The translations under genes were made by a program, and so were the position numbers. A model generated the notes under the pieces. That model ran no database searches, had not been told where the DNA came from, and saw only the letters and a list, made by a program, of their open reading frames with translations. Shown here one piece after another: positions 1 through 8,580 of a stretch of 64,000 nt of DNA; within the stretch, counting starts at the first letter, position 1, and each line of letters begins with the position of its first letter. Location of the stretch: assembly GCF_002777975.1 (NCBI RefSeq), contig NZ_NGVS01000022.1:1-64000 (forward strand), given 5' to 3'. The DNA is from Shewanella carassii (GTDB lineage Bacteria; Pseudomonadota; Gammaproteobacteria; Enterobacterales; Shewanellaceae).

Positions 1-28
1 ATTCTACGCTTTCCTGCTGCGGCGTCAA
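1..28 (-). promoter_or_regulatory. rRNA operon P2-type promoter (leftward)
   Basis: On the minus strand a -35 TTGACG (23-28) is followed after 16 bases by a -10 TAGAAT (1-6). The spacer is GC-rich, as in the E. coli rrn P2 promoters, and P2 lies about 110 bases downstream of P1, as in E. coli rrn operons. The transcribed rRNA genes would lie to the left, outside the window. Confidence 0.75.
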
Positions 29-137
29 GAGGTATTTACCATCTTTTTTCGCCTGTCGTTGAAAGGACTCAAAAGCCTCTTTTCGTCGACCCTGTCACGT
101 CTTTCGCGTTGCCGCTGTGCCGTGTCAGTGGGAGCGC

Positions 138-165
138 ATTATAGGGAGCAAAAACTTTTGTGCAA
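138..165 (-). promoter_or_regulatory. rRNA operon P1-type promoter (leftward)
   Basis: On the minus strand -35 TTGCAC (160-165) is separated by 16 bases from -10 TATAAT (138-143), followed by a GCGC discriminator. The core CTCCCTATAATGCGC and the following CACTGACACGG closely match E. coli rrn P1 promoters. Upstream bases (about 166-245) are AT-rich and could hold UP-element or Fis sites. GC-rich discriminators of this type are the usual targets of ppGpp/DksA control. Confidence 0.85.
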
Positions 166-248
166 GGGCTAAATCTAAGAAAAACAGGATTAATTTATCG
201 TTCGCTCATAAAAGCAGCCAAACGACCAAAAAAACGATATTTATTGAT

Positions 249-276
249 GAAAAAAGGGGCTCGCGCCCCTTTTTTA
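249..276 (-). terminator. Rho-independent terminator downstream of ccoG
   Basis: A GC-rich hairpin (AGGGGC, short loop, GCCCCT) is flanked by an A-run on one side and a T-run on the other, so it can terminate in either direction. It lies 26 bases beyond the ccoG stop and separates ccoG from the rRNA promoter region. Confidence 0.85.
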
Positions 277-301
277 TCTATATGGAGTCGTTTCTTAAGG
301 C

Positions 302-1729
302 TTAAGGTCCGAAGAAGCGGGACTCCTGTTTGGCTTCAACCGTCTCACCATCGACTTCGGTAGTGACAATAAAGTCTATCTTGGTAATAGGACGTTTCAG
401 CTCCACAGGGTCGACCGCCACACTGATAGGCAGCGTCAATACTTCACCGGCCGCAATCTGCACTGTTTGTGGGCCATACCACTTATAGTTGTTTAACCCA
501 TCAATGTGCATCTGGTACTCGTGAGCCGTTTCCGTTTTGTTCAATATCTTCAAAGTGAAGGTATTCTCTGTCATCCCCTGAGTATTCTCGGTATAGAGCT
601 GATTCCGGTCACGAATGATATCGATGCGCACAGGGGCGATATTGGCACTGGCGTAGATAAACACCAAAATCATCGCAGTAAGCACAACACCATAGCCCAC
701 CAGCTTGGGACGCAGCACTTTTTCCTTGATCCCTTCCAGTTTGTTTTCCGTGGTGTAACTGATAAGGCCTTTGGCATATCCCATACGCTCCATGGTGGAG
801 TCACAAGCATCGATACAGGCGCCGCAGTTGATACATTCGTACTGCAGGCCATTACGGATATCAATCCCTGTCGGACAGACCTGGACACAGAGATCGCAAT
901 CGATACAGTCGCCCAGCCCTAGAGCTTTGGGATCAGCCTTACGGGAGCGGGGACCGCGAGTTTCACCACGCTTGGTGTCATAGCCAACAATATAGGTGTT
1001 CTTATCGAACATGGCCGCCTGGAAACGCGCATAGGGACACATGTGAATACACATGATTTCCCGCATCCAGCCGGCATTACCATAGGTAGCCAGAGTGAAG
1101 AGAATGACCCAGAAGTACACGGCGCCGCTGGCCTGTAAGGTAAACACCTCTAGGTATACTTCTCTGGAGGGCACAAAGTAAGACACAAAGGTCATGGCCG
1201 TCAGCAGGGAGATCAGCAACCAGGCAGTATGCTTGGCCGTTTTGCGCCAGAGCTTGTCAAAACTCCAGGGCATCTGATCCAACTTCATCCTTTTGTTGCG
1301 TGCCCCTTCGAGCTTTTCTTCAAACCAGATAAAGATGAAGGTCCACACTGTCTGCGGGCAGGTGTAGCCGCACCAGACCCTTCCCAAGTAGGTAGTGACA
1401 AAAAACAGTGCGAAGGCGGCAATCATAAACAAGGCCGCCAGCAACGTTAGATCCTGAGGCCAGATAGTCAGGCCAAATACATGAAACTTCTGCTCCGCCA
1501 GGTTAAACCAGACTGCCTGCCTATCCCCCCATGGAAGCCAGGGCAGGATGAGGAAAAACAGCATGGCTATCCATCCCATACGCCGCCTTAAAGTACTCCA
1601 TAGACCGTCAACCGCACGAACGTAAATTCGATTGCGAGGATTAAAGCGGTCTGCTTTACTCGCATCAGGCTGGTGAATCTTGATTCGATTGGCTTTCGAA
1701 TAATCCTTATTGCTCGACTCTTCACTCAT
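302..1729 (-). CDS. ccoG: Cytochrome c oxidase accessory protein CcoG
   Basis: Membrane-bound iron-sulfur protein of the CcoG/FixG/RdxA family, which acts in copper handling during cbb3-type cytochrome oxidase maturation. The 475-residue protein has membrane segments at about 52-68, 93-115, 168-186, 204-218 and 345-364. A Cys-x3-Cys-Pro motif lies at 120-125 and another at 227-232. Two ferredoxin-type clusters follow: C275, C278, C281, C285 and C299, C302, C305, C309. The C-terminal 110 residues form the periplasmic Ig-like FixG domain. The ATG start gives a normal family length. The gene stands alone: no ccoNOPQ or ccoI/ccoS is in the window. It reads toward the shared terminator at 249-276 and the rRNA promoters. 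Confidence 0.95.
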   Translation of the reverse strand: MSEESSNKDYSKANRIKIHQPDASKADRFNPRNRIYVRAVDGLWSTLRRRMGWIAMLFFLILPWLPWGDRQAVWFNLAEQKFHVFGLTIWPQDLTLLAALFMIAAFALFFVTTYLGRVWCGYTCPQTVWTFIFIWFEEKLEGARNKRMKLDQMPWSFDKLWRKTAKHTAWLLISLLTAMTFVSYFVPSREVYLEVFTLQASGAVYFWVILFTLATYGNAGWMREIMCIHMCPYARFQAAMFDKNTYIVGYDTKRGETRGPRSRKADPKALGLGDCIDCDLCVQVCPTGIDIRNGLQYECINCGACIDACDSTMERMGYAKGLISYTTENKLEGIKEKVLRPKLVGYGVVLTAMILVFIYASANIAPVRIDIIRDRNQLYTENTQGMTENTFTLKILNKTETAHEYQMHIDGLNNYKWYGPQTVQIAAGEVLTLPISVAVDPVELKRPITKIDFIVTTEVDGETVEAKQESRFFGP

Positions 1730-1813
1730 CTTTACAGCCTTTTACTGCTTATTGTATAAAAAATGGCGTATTATACCTTGTAACACAAGGGTTATTAACC
1801 TTAGTTGGACTAA

Positions 1814-2167
1814 ATGATGAAAGGCTGGATTATTTTGGCAATATTGGCCGGAGTGCTTTATTACCTGGTCACTCAGACGGATAAGCTCGATGAGCCCATT
1901 GCCCAAACCGAAGCATTAGTAAAGAAAATTGAACGCAAGCTGGATGCCATGACGGGCACGCAGATCATTCGTCTCGATCAGAAAAAGGCCCGCCTCAAGG
2001 CCGATATTGCCGAGCGCTTGTCGGCTTCTGAGCTGCAGGAGCTGGACGGCATACTGACCACGCCAGATACCCTGATGGACTTCAAAGACGAGTATTGTCG
2101 TGGCAATGTCATATCTCATCCAGTTTTCAGCAAAGATAATCTGTTATTCATCTGCGATAACCTCTGA
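1814..2167 (+). CDS. Hypothetical protein with N-terminal membrane anchor
   Basis: 117 residues; I do not recognise the family. Residues 3-20 form one hydrophobic segment (start MMKGWIILAILAGVLYYLV), followed by a charged, helix-prone stretch with Lys/Glu/Leu spacing (about 27-80) that could form a short coiled coil. The C-terminal part carries two cysteines (in DEYCRGN and FICDNL). Two adjacent ATGs (1814 and 1817) could both start it. It is divergent from ccoG, and the 84-base gap between them must hold both promoters. It is likely a single-pass inner-membrane protein with a cytoplasmic or periplasmic helical domain; the function cannot be assigned from sequence. Confidence 0.7.
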   Translation: MMKGWIILAILAGVLYYLVTQTDKLDEPIAQTEALVKKIERKLDAMTGTQIIRLDQKKARLKADIAERLSASELQELDGILTTPDTLMDFKDEYCRGNVISHPVFSKDNLLFICDNL

Positions 2168-2177
2168 ATAAAGCACC

Positions 2178-2203
2178 GGGTTTTGTCGACTGTTGCAAAA
2201 CCC
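2178..2203. repeat. Inverted repeat after the hypothetical gene
   Basis: GGGTTTTG and CAAAACCC arms flank a 10-base spacer just downstream of the stop at 2167. It can form a hairpin but lacks a following T-run, so it is at best a weak terminator or a transcript-stabilising stem. Confidence 0.4.
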
Positions 2204-2277
2204 GCACCTGAAATCATTGACCTCCCACGCCAATCCACCTAGCCTTTGAGCCATTATCAATATAGGGGCTGTTTGTT

Positions 2278-3180
2278 ATGACATCTTTTGTTTCCGATAC
2301 TTTTGAACCTGAATTGTGGGAAGAGGTTGCCGGGTTCGCTTTTGAAGACATCACTTACCACAGAGCCAAATCCCAAGGTACGGTGCGAATTGCCATTAAC
2401 CGTCCCGACTGCCTGAACGCTTTTCGTCCCAAGACAGTTGATGAACTTTACATAGCTCTGGACCACGCCCGGCAATGGTCTGATGTAGGTTGTGTGCTGT
2501 TAACAGGTAATGGTCCATCGGCCAAAGGGCAATATTCCTTCTCCTCCGGTGGCGATCAGCGTATTCGCGGCAAAGACGGCTACAAATATGAAGGTGAGGA
2601 AGCCGGCAAGGCCGATTTGGCTCGCATGGGCCGCCTGCATATTCTCGAAGTGCAGCGCTTGATCCGCTTTATGCCCAAGGTTGTCATAGCCGTTGTTCCC
2701 GGTTGGGCGGTTGGTGGCGGTCACAGCCTGCATGTGGTGTGCGATCTGACACTGGCATCGAAAGAACACGCCGTTTTCAAACAGACAGACCCGGATGTAG
2801 CCAGCTTTGATTCCGGCTATGGCAGTGCTTATCTGGCGAAGATGATAGGTCAGAAGCGGGCAAGAGAAATATTTTTCTGTGGCTTTAACTACAGTGCCGA
2901 TGAAGCCTTTGCCATGGGCATGGTTAACCGTTCGGTTCCTCATGCAGAACTTGAAACCGAAGCTCTGCGCTGGGCCAAGGAGATCAATTCCAAGTCCCCA
3001 ACCGCAATGCGCATGCTCAAATATGGCTTTAACCTGCCTGATGATGGTTTGGTTGGCCAGCAGCTGTTTGCCGGAGAAGCGACCCGTTTAGCCTATGGCA
3101 CAGCCGAGGCCCAGGAAGGCCGAGACGCGTTTCTTGAAAAACGCGATCAAGACTTTTCCAGCTTCCCTTGGCATTACTGA
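2278..3180 (+). CDS. menB: 1,4-dihydroxy-2-naphthoyl-CoA synthase MenB
   Basis: Crotonase-fold enzyme that cyclises o-succinylbenzoyl-CoA to 1,4-dihydroxy-2-naphthoyl-CoA in menaquinone synthesis. The 300-residue protein shows the MenB-specific SSGGDQ (89-94), the oxyanion-hole glycines in AVGGGHSLH (144-152), SFDSGYGS with the catalytic-type Asp178, and Tyr273 in YGTAEAQEGRDAF. It ends in the family tail KRDQDFSSFPWHY. Where E. coli MenB has the bicarbonate-binding Gly (in QTG), this protein has Asp171 (QTD), which is the type II, bicarbonate-independent signature. An AGGGG ribosome site precedes the ATG. No other men genes are nearby. Menaquinone is the quinone used in anaerobic respiration. 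A paralogous enoyl-CoA hydratase is less likely given these motifs. Confidence 0.9.
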   Translation: MTSFVSDTFEPELWEEVAGFAFEDITYHRAKSQGTVRIAINRPDCLNAFRPKTVDELYIALDHARQWSDVGCVLLTGNGPSAKGQYSFSSGGDQRIRGKDGYKYEGEEAGKADLARMGRLHILEVQRLIRFMPKVVIAVVPGWAVGGGHSLHVVCDLTLASKEHAVFKQTDPDVASFDSGYGSAYLAKMIGQKRAREIFFCGFNYSADEAFAMGMVNRSVPHAELETEALRWAKEINSKSPTAMRMLKYGFNLPDDGLVGQQLFAGEATRLAYGTAEAQEGRDAFLEKRDQDFSSFPWHY

Positions 3181-3195
3181 TAGCCTTAGACGACT

Positions 3196-3220
3196 AAAGG
3201 CCGCATAAGCGGCCTTTTTA
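3196..3220 (+). terminator. Rho-independent terminator of menB
   Basis: Stem AAAGGCCGC / GCGGCCTTT with an ATAA loop and a following T-run, 16 bases after the menB stop. Confidence 0.9.
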
Positions 3221-3268
3221 ATAGATAAAAACGGTCAAATTAATCTGTTAAACCCTCTTTCAATTATT

Positions 3269-3287
3269 AATGAGAATTATTACCATT
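3269..3287 (+). promoter_or_regulatory. Probable Fur box upstream of the DUF2061 gene
   Basis: AATGAGAATTATTACCATT contains TGAGAAT-T-ATTACCA, which matches the 7-1-7 Fur consensus (TGATAAT-N-ATTATCA) at 12 of 14 informative positions. It sits 26 bases before the ATG at 3313, a position where bound Fur would block transcription. Confidence 0.65.
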
Positions 3288-3312
3288 AAATTATCAGGAG
3301 AGGAGAACCGCC

Positions 3313-3516
3313 ATGATTAAGACAATGACCTTTGCCATACTGCACTTCAGCGTAGCCTTTACCATCACTTACCTGCTTACCGGCAGTGCGCTTATCGGTG
3401 GTGCCGTGGCCCTGGTAGAACCCAGCATCAACACTGTTGTTTTCTACTTCCACGAAAAGGTCTGGAAGAGATACGAAGCAAAAAAGCAGCAGCGGCTGAC
3501 GCAATTAACCGCCTGA
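3313..3516 (+). CDS. DUF2061 small membrane protein
   Basis: 67 residues with two hydrophobic segments (about 6-22 and 26-45) and a basic C-terminus (HEKVWKRYEAKKQQR), matching the DUF2061 family of short inner-membrane proteins of unknown function. An AGGAGA site lies 6 bases before the ATG. The stop codon lies inside a hairpin (3510-3531). A strong Fur-box-like sequence directly upstream suggests iron-responsive expression, which would be informative for this uncharacterised family. It stands alone between the menB terminator and the convergent glmS gene. The family call is from remembered sequence pattern, not from a search. Confidence 0.75.
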   Translation: MIKTMTFAILHFSVAFTITYLLTGSALIGGAVALVEPSINTVVFYFHEKVWKRYEAKKQQRLTQLTA

Positions 3517-3531
3517 GCATACACTCAGGCG
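3510..3531 (+). terminator. Hairpin overlapping the DUF2061 stop codon
   Basis: CGCCTGAG and CTCAGGCG form a perfect 8-bp stem with a 6-base loop. The TGA stop (3514-3516) lies in the left arm. There is no clear T-run, so termination is possible but not certain. It also lies between two convergent genes. Confidence 0.5.
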
Positions 3532-3573
3532 ATTAGTGGCAACACTTTCAGGTTTGCGCTTGATTCCGGCCAA

Positions 3574-5403
3574 TTACTCCACAGTAACCGACTTGGCCAA
3601 GTTTCTTGGCTGATCCACATCAGTCCCTTTGATCAGGGCAACATGGTATGACAGCAACTGCAGCGGAATGGTGTAAATAAGCGGTGCCATAAACTCATCA
3701 CAATGTGGCACAGGTATTACCTTCATGGTGTCATCGGATGCAAATTCAGCATCAACATCGGCAAACACATACATCAAGCCACCACGGGCACGTACTTCTT
3801 CCACATTCGACTTGAGCTTTTCAAGCAGTTCATTATTGGGTGCCACCACTATCACAGGCATGTCGGCATCGATCAGCGCCAATGGCCCATGTTTCAGCTC
3901 TCCGGATGCATAAGCCTCGGCATGAATATAGGAAATCTCCTTCAGCTTCAGCGCGCCTTCCATCGCTATGGGGTACTGATCGCCACGTCCCAGGAACAGG
4001 GCATGGCTCTTATCGGCAAAGTCTTCTGCCAACTCGGCAATGGCATCATCCAACCCCAGAGCCTGCTCCACTTTAGCCGGCATAGACTGTAGACTCTGGG
4101 CGATTGCCGCCTGCATTTCCACACTCATGTTGTTATAACGTCCCAGTGCCGCCGTCAGCATCAACAAACCGGCCAACTGCACGGTAAAGGCCTTGGTGGA
4201 AGCCACACCTATCTCGGCACCGGCTTTCATCATATATGCCATATCGGACTCGCGAACCAGCGAGGATCCAGGGGCGTTACATATGGTCAAGGTTGCCTTA
4301 TACCCCATCTCTTTGGCCAAACGCATTGCCGCCAGGGTATCGGCCGTTTCACCGGATTGAGAAATGGTGACCAACAGGCTGTTGGGGAACAGATGCGACT
4401 TGCGGTAGCGGAATTCAGAGGCGATTTCCACATTACAGGAAACGCCGGCCCAATCTTCCAGCCAATAACGTGCCGCCATACCGGCATGGTAACTGGTACC
4501 ACAGGCAATGATCTGTACGTGTTTGATATCTTTGAGAAGCTCGGCTGCATTATCACCAAAGGCAGTATCCAGCACCTGTTGCTGGGCAATTCGTCCTTCG
4601 AGAGTACGGGCCAGCGCCATGGGCTGCTCATAGATCTCTTTAAGCATATAGTGACGATACTCACCCTTGTCACCGGCATCATGGGTGATTTCAGACTCTT
4701 TCTTTTCACGTACAACCGGGTTACCGTCCAGATCATAGATATGGACCTCACGGCGAGTCACTTCGGCAACATCGCCCTCTTCCAGGAAGGCAAAAGTACG
4801 GGTCACCGGCAGCAGCGCCAACTGATCCGAAGCGACGAAGTTTTCTCCCAGACCAAAGCCTATTACCAATGGGCTGCCACTGCGGGCGACCACCAGCCGT
4901 TCAGGGTCTCGGCGGTCGATGACCACAGTGCCATAGGCACCTTCCAGTTGTTTTACTGTGGCTTGTACCGCCGCCAGCAAGCCGGGGGCAGACTTAAGCT
5001 CATGGTCAACCAGATGACAAATGACTTCTGTATCTGTGTCTGAGTTGAACTGATACCCCAAACCCTTGAGCATCTCCCGCAATTTAGCGTGATTTTCAAT
5101 AATCCCGTTGTGCACCACGGCTATGTCGCTGCCGGATTGATGTGGATGCGCGTTGCGCTCACTGGGCTCACCATGGGTCGCCCAACGGGTATGGGCGATG
5201 CCGGTACCACCGGCCAAAGGAGCCGTTTGCAAAGCATCGGCCAACTCCTGCACCTTGCCAACTCTGCGGGTACGGGTCAGTTCACCTTGGTGTATGACAG
5301 CCACACCGGCCGAATCATAGCCACGATATTCCAGGCGTTTCAGCCCCTCTATCAAGATTTCAGCTACATCCCGCTGCGCTACTGCGCCAACAATTCCACA
5401 CAT
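3574..5403 (-). CDS. glmS: Glutamine--fructose-6-phosphate aminotransferase (isomerizing) GlmS
   Basis: Makes glucosamine-6-phosphate from fructose-6-phosphate and glutamine, the first step to UDP-GlcNAc for peptidoglycan and LPS. The 609-residue length equals the E. coli enzyme. The N-terminal nucleophile domain starts MCGIVGAV, so Cys2 becomes the catalytic N-terminus after Met removal; HTRWATHG and NGIIENH glutaminase motifs follow. Two SIS sugar-isomerase domains lie at about 285-425 and 455-600 ([30 protein letters not shown]), and the tail is NLAKSVTVE. It is the second gene after a DeoR-type regulator, 25 bases away, so the two are probably co-transcribed. No GlmY/GlmZ-type leader is evident in the short gap. 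Confidence 0.97.
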   Translation of the reverse strand: MCGIVGAVAQRDVAEILIEGLKRLEYRGYDSAGVAVIHQGELTRTRRVGKVQELADALQTAPLAGGTGIAHTRWATHGEPSERNAHPHQSGSDIAVVHNGIIENHAKLREMLKGLGYQFNSDTDTEVICHLVDHELKSAPGLLAAVQATVKQLEGAYGTVVIDRRDPERLVVARSGSPLVIGFGLGENFVASDQLALLPVTRTFAFLEEGDVAEVTRREVHIYDLDGNPVVREKKESEITHDAGDKGEYRHYMLKEIYEQPMALARTLEGRIAQQQVLDTAFGDNAAELLKDIKHVQIIACGTSYHAGMAARYWLEDWAGVSCNVEIASEFRYRKSHLFPNSLLVTISQSGETADTLAAMRLAKEMGYKATLTICNAPGSSLVRESDMAYMMKAGAEIGVASTKAFTVQLAGLLMLTAALGRYNNMSVEMQAAIAQSLQSMPAKVEQALGLDDAIAELAEDFADKSHALFLGRGDQYPIAMEGALKLKEISYIHAEAYASGELKHGPLALIDADMPVIVVAPNNELLEKLKSNVEEVRARGGLMYVFADVDAEFASDDTMKVIPVPHCDEFMAPLIYTIPLQLLSYHVALIKGTDVDQPRNLAKSVTVE

Positions 5404-5428
5404 ATCAATATCCGCTTAATTTAAAAGT

Positions 5429-6199
5429 TTATGCTGTAAAAGGGGCTAAGATCAGCTTTACCCCTTGATTTAAAATACTTTCAGCGGCTGCATCAGGCAG
5501 CCTGTCATCTGTCACCAGGGTAGTGACCAACTCCCAGGGCAACTCAAGATTAGGAATTCTGCGACCCACCTTTTCCGATTCGAGCAACACCACCACATCC
5601 CTGGAGACTTCCGCCATCACCCGGCTGAGTCCAATCAACTCATTGAAAGTGGTAGTGCCTCGCTGCAAGTCAATGCCATCGGCGCCGATAAAAAGCTGGT
5701 CAAAGTTGTAGGAACGCAGTACTTGCTCAGCCACCTGTCCTTGAAAAGATTCGGAGTGGGGATCCCAAGTGCCCCCTGTCATCAAGAGTGTAGGCTCGTT
5801 TTCCAATTCATGTATCGCATTGGCCAGCTGCAGGGAGTTGGTCATAACCACCAGCCCGCGCTTATCATTGAGCTCAGGTATAAGCCCCAAAGTGGTGCTG
5901 CCACAATCTATGATGATGCGGTTATGATCTTTGATAAGCCCGGCAGCGGCCTGAGCTATGGCCAACTTATTGCGGGAAGGCGGTTCAGACAAGGTCTGGG
6001 TCATCTCTTGAGGAACGACGACGGCGCCACCATAACGACGCAGCAGCAAACCGGTTTTCTCCAGGGCTGCCAAATCTTTACGTATGGTCACTTCCGAAGT
6101 TTCAAACTTCAGCGCCAAGGCATCTACACTGACTTCACCCTGCTGCTGCAGCAGGGTAACTATAGCGTGACGCCTTTGTTGAGTGTTGCGTTTGGTCAT
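5429..6199 (-). CDS. DeoR-family transcriptional regulator, probable glmS regulator
   Basis: 256 residues. The N-terminal DeoR winged helix-turn-helix (about 5-60, with the characteristic SEVTIRKDLAALEKTGLLLRRYGGA) is followed by the DeoR sensor domain (about 75-235, with DCGSTT and TGGTWDP), which in this family senses phosphorylated sugars. It lies immediately upstream of glmS in the same direction, so control of amino-sugar synthesis by a hexosamine or hexose phosphate is likely. Its own promoter region carries TTTCGA/TCGAAA repeats (6214-6250), consistent with autoregulation. Orthologs sit beside glmS in other gammaproteobacteria; the exact effector cannot be read from sequence. Confidence 0.88.
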   Translation of the reverse strand: MTKRNTQQRRHAIVTLLQQQGEVSVDALALKFETSEVTIRKDLAALEKTGLLLRRYGGAVVVPQEMTQTLSEPPSRNKLAIAQAAAGLIKDHNRIIIDCGSTTLGLIPELNDKRGLVVMTNSLQLANAIHELENEPTLLMTGGTWDPHSESFQGQVAEQVLRSYNFDQLFIGADGIDLQRGTTTFNELIGLSRVMAEVSRDVVVLLESEKVGRRIPNLELPWELVTTLVTDDRLPDAAAESILNQGVKLILAPFTA

Positions 6200-6213
6200 T
6201 CCAGACTGAATAA

Positions 6214-6260
6214 GTTTCGATTCGAAAGGCGAATTATATAACTTCGAAACCTAAACGCAA
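6214..6260 (-). promoter_or_regulatory. Promoter and probable operator of the deoR-type/glmS operon
   Basis: On the minus strand -35 TTGCGT (6255-6260) and -10 TATAAT (6233-6238) are 16 bases apart. Overlapping them are a 13-bp palindrome TTTCGATTCGAAA (6215-6227) and a further TTCGAAAC (6243-6250), the mate of GTTTCGA at 6214. TTTCG-type repeats are typical DeoR-family operators, so the adjacent regulator probably binds here. Confidence 0.6.
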
Positions 6261-6371
6261 TTGCAGAGTGAAAAAAGCCCGTTAGTAGTTCAGCCGATAT
6301 ACAGGCATGCCTTAAAGGCGGCACGAGTCTAGGCACGCCCCTAGAAGCCGAAAGAATTAGATTTCATCCAT

Positions 6372-6404
6372 AAAAAATGCCAGCCACTGGTGTGACCGGC
6401 ATTG
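6372..6404 (-). terminator. Terminator of the TonB receptor gene
   Basis: Read on the minus strand, AATGCC and GGCATT arms flank a 20-base interior and are followed by a run of T. It lies 26 bases past the receptor stop. The rest of 6261-6371 shows nothing I can assign. Confidence 0.6.
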
Positions 6405-6429
6405 CTGTTAGCATGTTATCTATTGGCGA

Positions 6430-8520
6430 TTAAAACTTGGCTTCCAGCGCCAGGCTCACATGACGACCTTCACCCACAGTCACATCTGTATTGGTACCGC
6501 CGGCAAGATATTCTTTATCAAACAGATTCTTCATGTTAACCCTTACGCTGACATCTGTTCCCATCACATCCATGGTATAGGCGGCGCCTAGGTCAAAACG
6601 TACATAACCATCTTTGGTGATCATGTTCTCTTTATCGGCAAAGCGTTCACCAACATAGACGGCACCAAAATTCAGAGCCAACGCTTCTGTCATCTCATAA
6701 CGGGTCCAGATATTGGCCGACCATTCAGGCGCATCTATCGGCGTTTTACCATTGAGACTATCTTCTGCAGGGCGATCATACTCTGCATCCAGATACATCA
6801 TGGAACCTGTCATAAACCACTTATCACTGAGTCGTCCCTGAGCGCCCATCTCAAACCCTTTATGACGTTGTTCACCACTCTGAGTGGTTATTGATTCACC
6901 AGCACCCAGGTCTTGAGTCACGGTAACATTGGAGACAGTTATATCAAACACGGCGCCTGTCAGTAATAACCCACCATCGAACAGTTCCCACTTGGTGCCT
7001 ATTTCATACTGTTCCCCATACTCAGGATCTAGATTCATCTTGTCATTAACATCATTAGGATCATTGACGCTCCCTTGGGGACTGAAGCTCTTTGAGTAAT
7101 TGACATAGATACTGCCGTTATCCATCGGCGAATAGATCACCCCAAATTTAGGTGAAACGGCATAACTGTTGTTCCCGGCACCATCTTTCTTTTGTTCGTC
7201 ATAACGAACACCGGCCAACAGTTTCCACTGTTCATTGATAGTAACCAGGTCCTGAATATAGAAACCATAGTGCTTATAGTCGCTTTCATAGAGTGAAGTA
7301 TCGTTATGATAGTCCAAACCTGGATTTGCAATGGGCTGGCCAGGCATAACAGAAACACTTTCGCCTTTTTCGCGCAACTGCCCATAGTAGTAGTCCAACA
7401 TATTGGCACCGATCAGGAACTGATGTTCCAAAACGCCGGTACTGAAGTTACCGGTAATATCAATGAATCCTGTTTTATGTTGCCAATCATCATAACGATC
7501 GAATGGACTCACAGTGTAACCATCAGTAAATGGATCCTCAGAACCTTTGATCAAGCTTGGAAGAGAGTCCAACCGTTGGCGGTTGAACTGCTGATCATTG
7601 TAGCCGGCCTTCACTTTCCAGTTGTCGCTGATAAAGTAAGTGAGTTCGGCCCCTAAATTTTCGATGGTATTGTCAGTAAACGCCCATGGCATATCCCAGA
7701 TAATATCCCGACCACCAATAAGCTCACCCTTGCTGTTCAACCAACCGCCACGATCTATTCCGGTTTTATCTTGGGTGCGGTCATATTTCAGTGACAGCAA
7801 AAGATCATCGGTAATATCAAACTCCAGATTCAGGTAGCCCAACCAGCGATCTCTTTCCTGATTTTCACCATTCTGATACTCACGCCAATACTGGGTATCC
7901 TGTTTAACCAGCACAGTGCGATAACGGATAGTCTGAGCTTCGTTTAGACTACCACCGGCATCCAGTTGAAAGCGGGTAGAGCCGTTGTCATCTGTATCAA
8001 ACCCTAAGTTAAACAGTGTGTCGTAGGTCGGCTTCTTGGTCACCATGTTGATCAAGCCACCAGGGCCGGACTGGCCGTAGAGCATACTTGACGGCCCCTT
8101 AAGCACTTCTACTTGCTGCAGAGTTTCAATAGGTTGTACATAGTGTGACCACTGCTGCTGGCCATTGATCAAGTACCCAGACCCTGAGTCCAACTCAAAA
8201 CCACGAATATTAAATACCTGGCGATTCCATTTTTCACTGCCACTGGTCACGCTTGAGTCATTCACCAAGACTTCAGCCAGGTTGGTTGCCAGCTGTTCAT
8301 CGGTAACAAAATCGGGGATAACGGTAACGGATTGAGGTGTATCCATCAGATTGATATCACCACGCATCGCACCAGAAGCGACGCCGGTCTTATAATCATT
8401 GAAGCTACGACCGGTAACACTGATACGTTCAATATCTTCTGGCGCTTGCGCTGCCGCCAACGGCATTGAAGAGATAGCAGCAACCACTGCCATACCTACA
8501 CAGGAAAACTTAAACCTCAT
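6430..8520 (-). CDS. TonB-dependent siderophore receptor
   Basis: Outer-membrane beta-barrel receptor for ferric-siderophore uptake powered by TonB-ExbBD. From the ATG at 8520 it is 696 residues; a GTG two codons earlier is possible, but the AGGTGA ribosome site fits the ATG best. Signal peptide is about 1-25 (ending in an AAAQA type site). The plug domain begins with IERISVTG, then TPQSVTVIPDFV and GPSSMLYGQSGPGGLINMVTKKP-type residues (this motif spans about 115-140). The barrel ends with the consensus C-terminal Phe (LALEAKF). A Fur-like box lies at 8581-8595. It sits between glmU and the regulator-glmS pair, probably an insertion into an amino-sugar cluster. The ligand cannot be inferred; no siderophore synthesis genes are nearby. 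Confidence 0.92.
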   Translation of the reverse strand: MRFKFSCVGMAVVAAISSMPLAAAQAPEDIERISVTGRSFNDYKTGVASGAMRGDINLMDTPQSVTVIPDFVTDEQLATNLAEVLVNDSSVTSGSEKWNRQVFNIRGFELDSGSGYLINGQQQWSHYVQPIETLQQVEVLKGPSSMLYGQSGPGGLINMVTKKPTYDTLFNLGFDTDDNGSTRFQLDAGGSLNEAQTIRYRTVLVKQDTQYWREYQNGENQERDRWLGYLNLEFDITDDLLLSLKYDRTQDKTGIDRGGWLNSKGELIGGRDIIWDMPWAFTDNTIENLGAELTYFISDNWKVKAGYNDQQFNRQRLDSLPSLIKGSEDPFTDGYTVSPFDRYDDWQHKTGFIDITGNFSTGVLEHQFLIGANMLDYYYGQLREKGESVSVMPGQPIANPGLDYHNDTSLYESDYKHYGFYIQDLVTINEQWKLLAGVRYDEQKKDGAGNNSYAVSPKFGVIYSPMDNGSIYVNYSKSFSPQGSVNDPNDVNDKMNLDPEYGEQYEIGTKWELFDGGLLLTGAVFDITVSNVTVTQDLGAGESITTQSGEQRHKGFEMGAQGRLSDKWFMTGSMMYLDAEYDRPAEDSLNGKTPIDAPEWSANIWTRYEMTEALALNFGAVYVGERFADKENMITKDGYVRFDLGAAYTMDVMGTDVSVRVNMKNLFDKEYLAGGTNTDVTVGEGRHVSLALEAKF

Positions 8521-8580
8521 AATCACCTCATTCTCGATGCCGGACCGGCAATCTGATCTACTTTTGCGAGCAAATATAAA

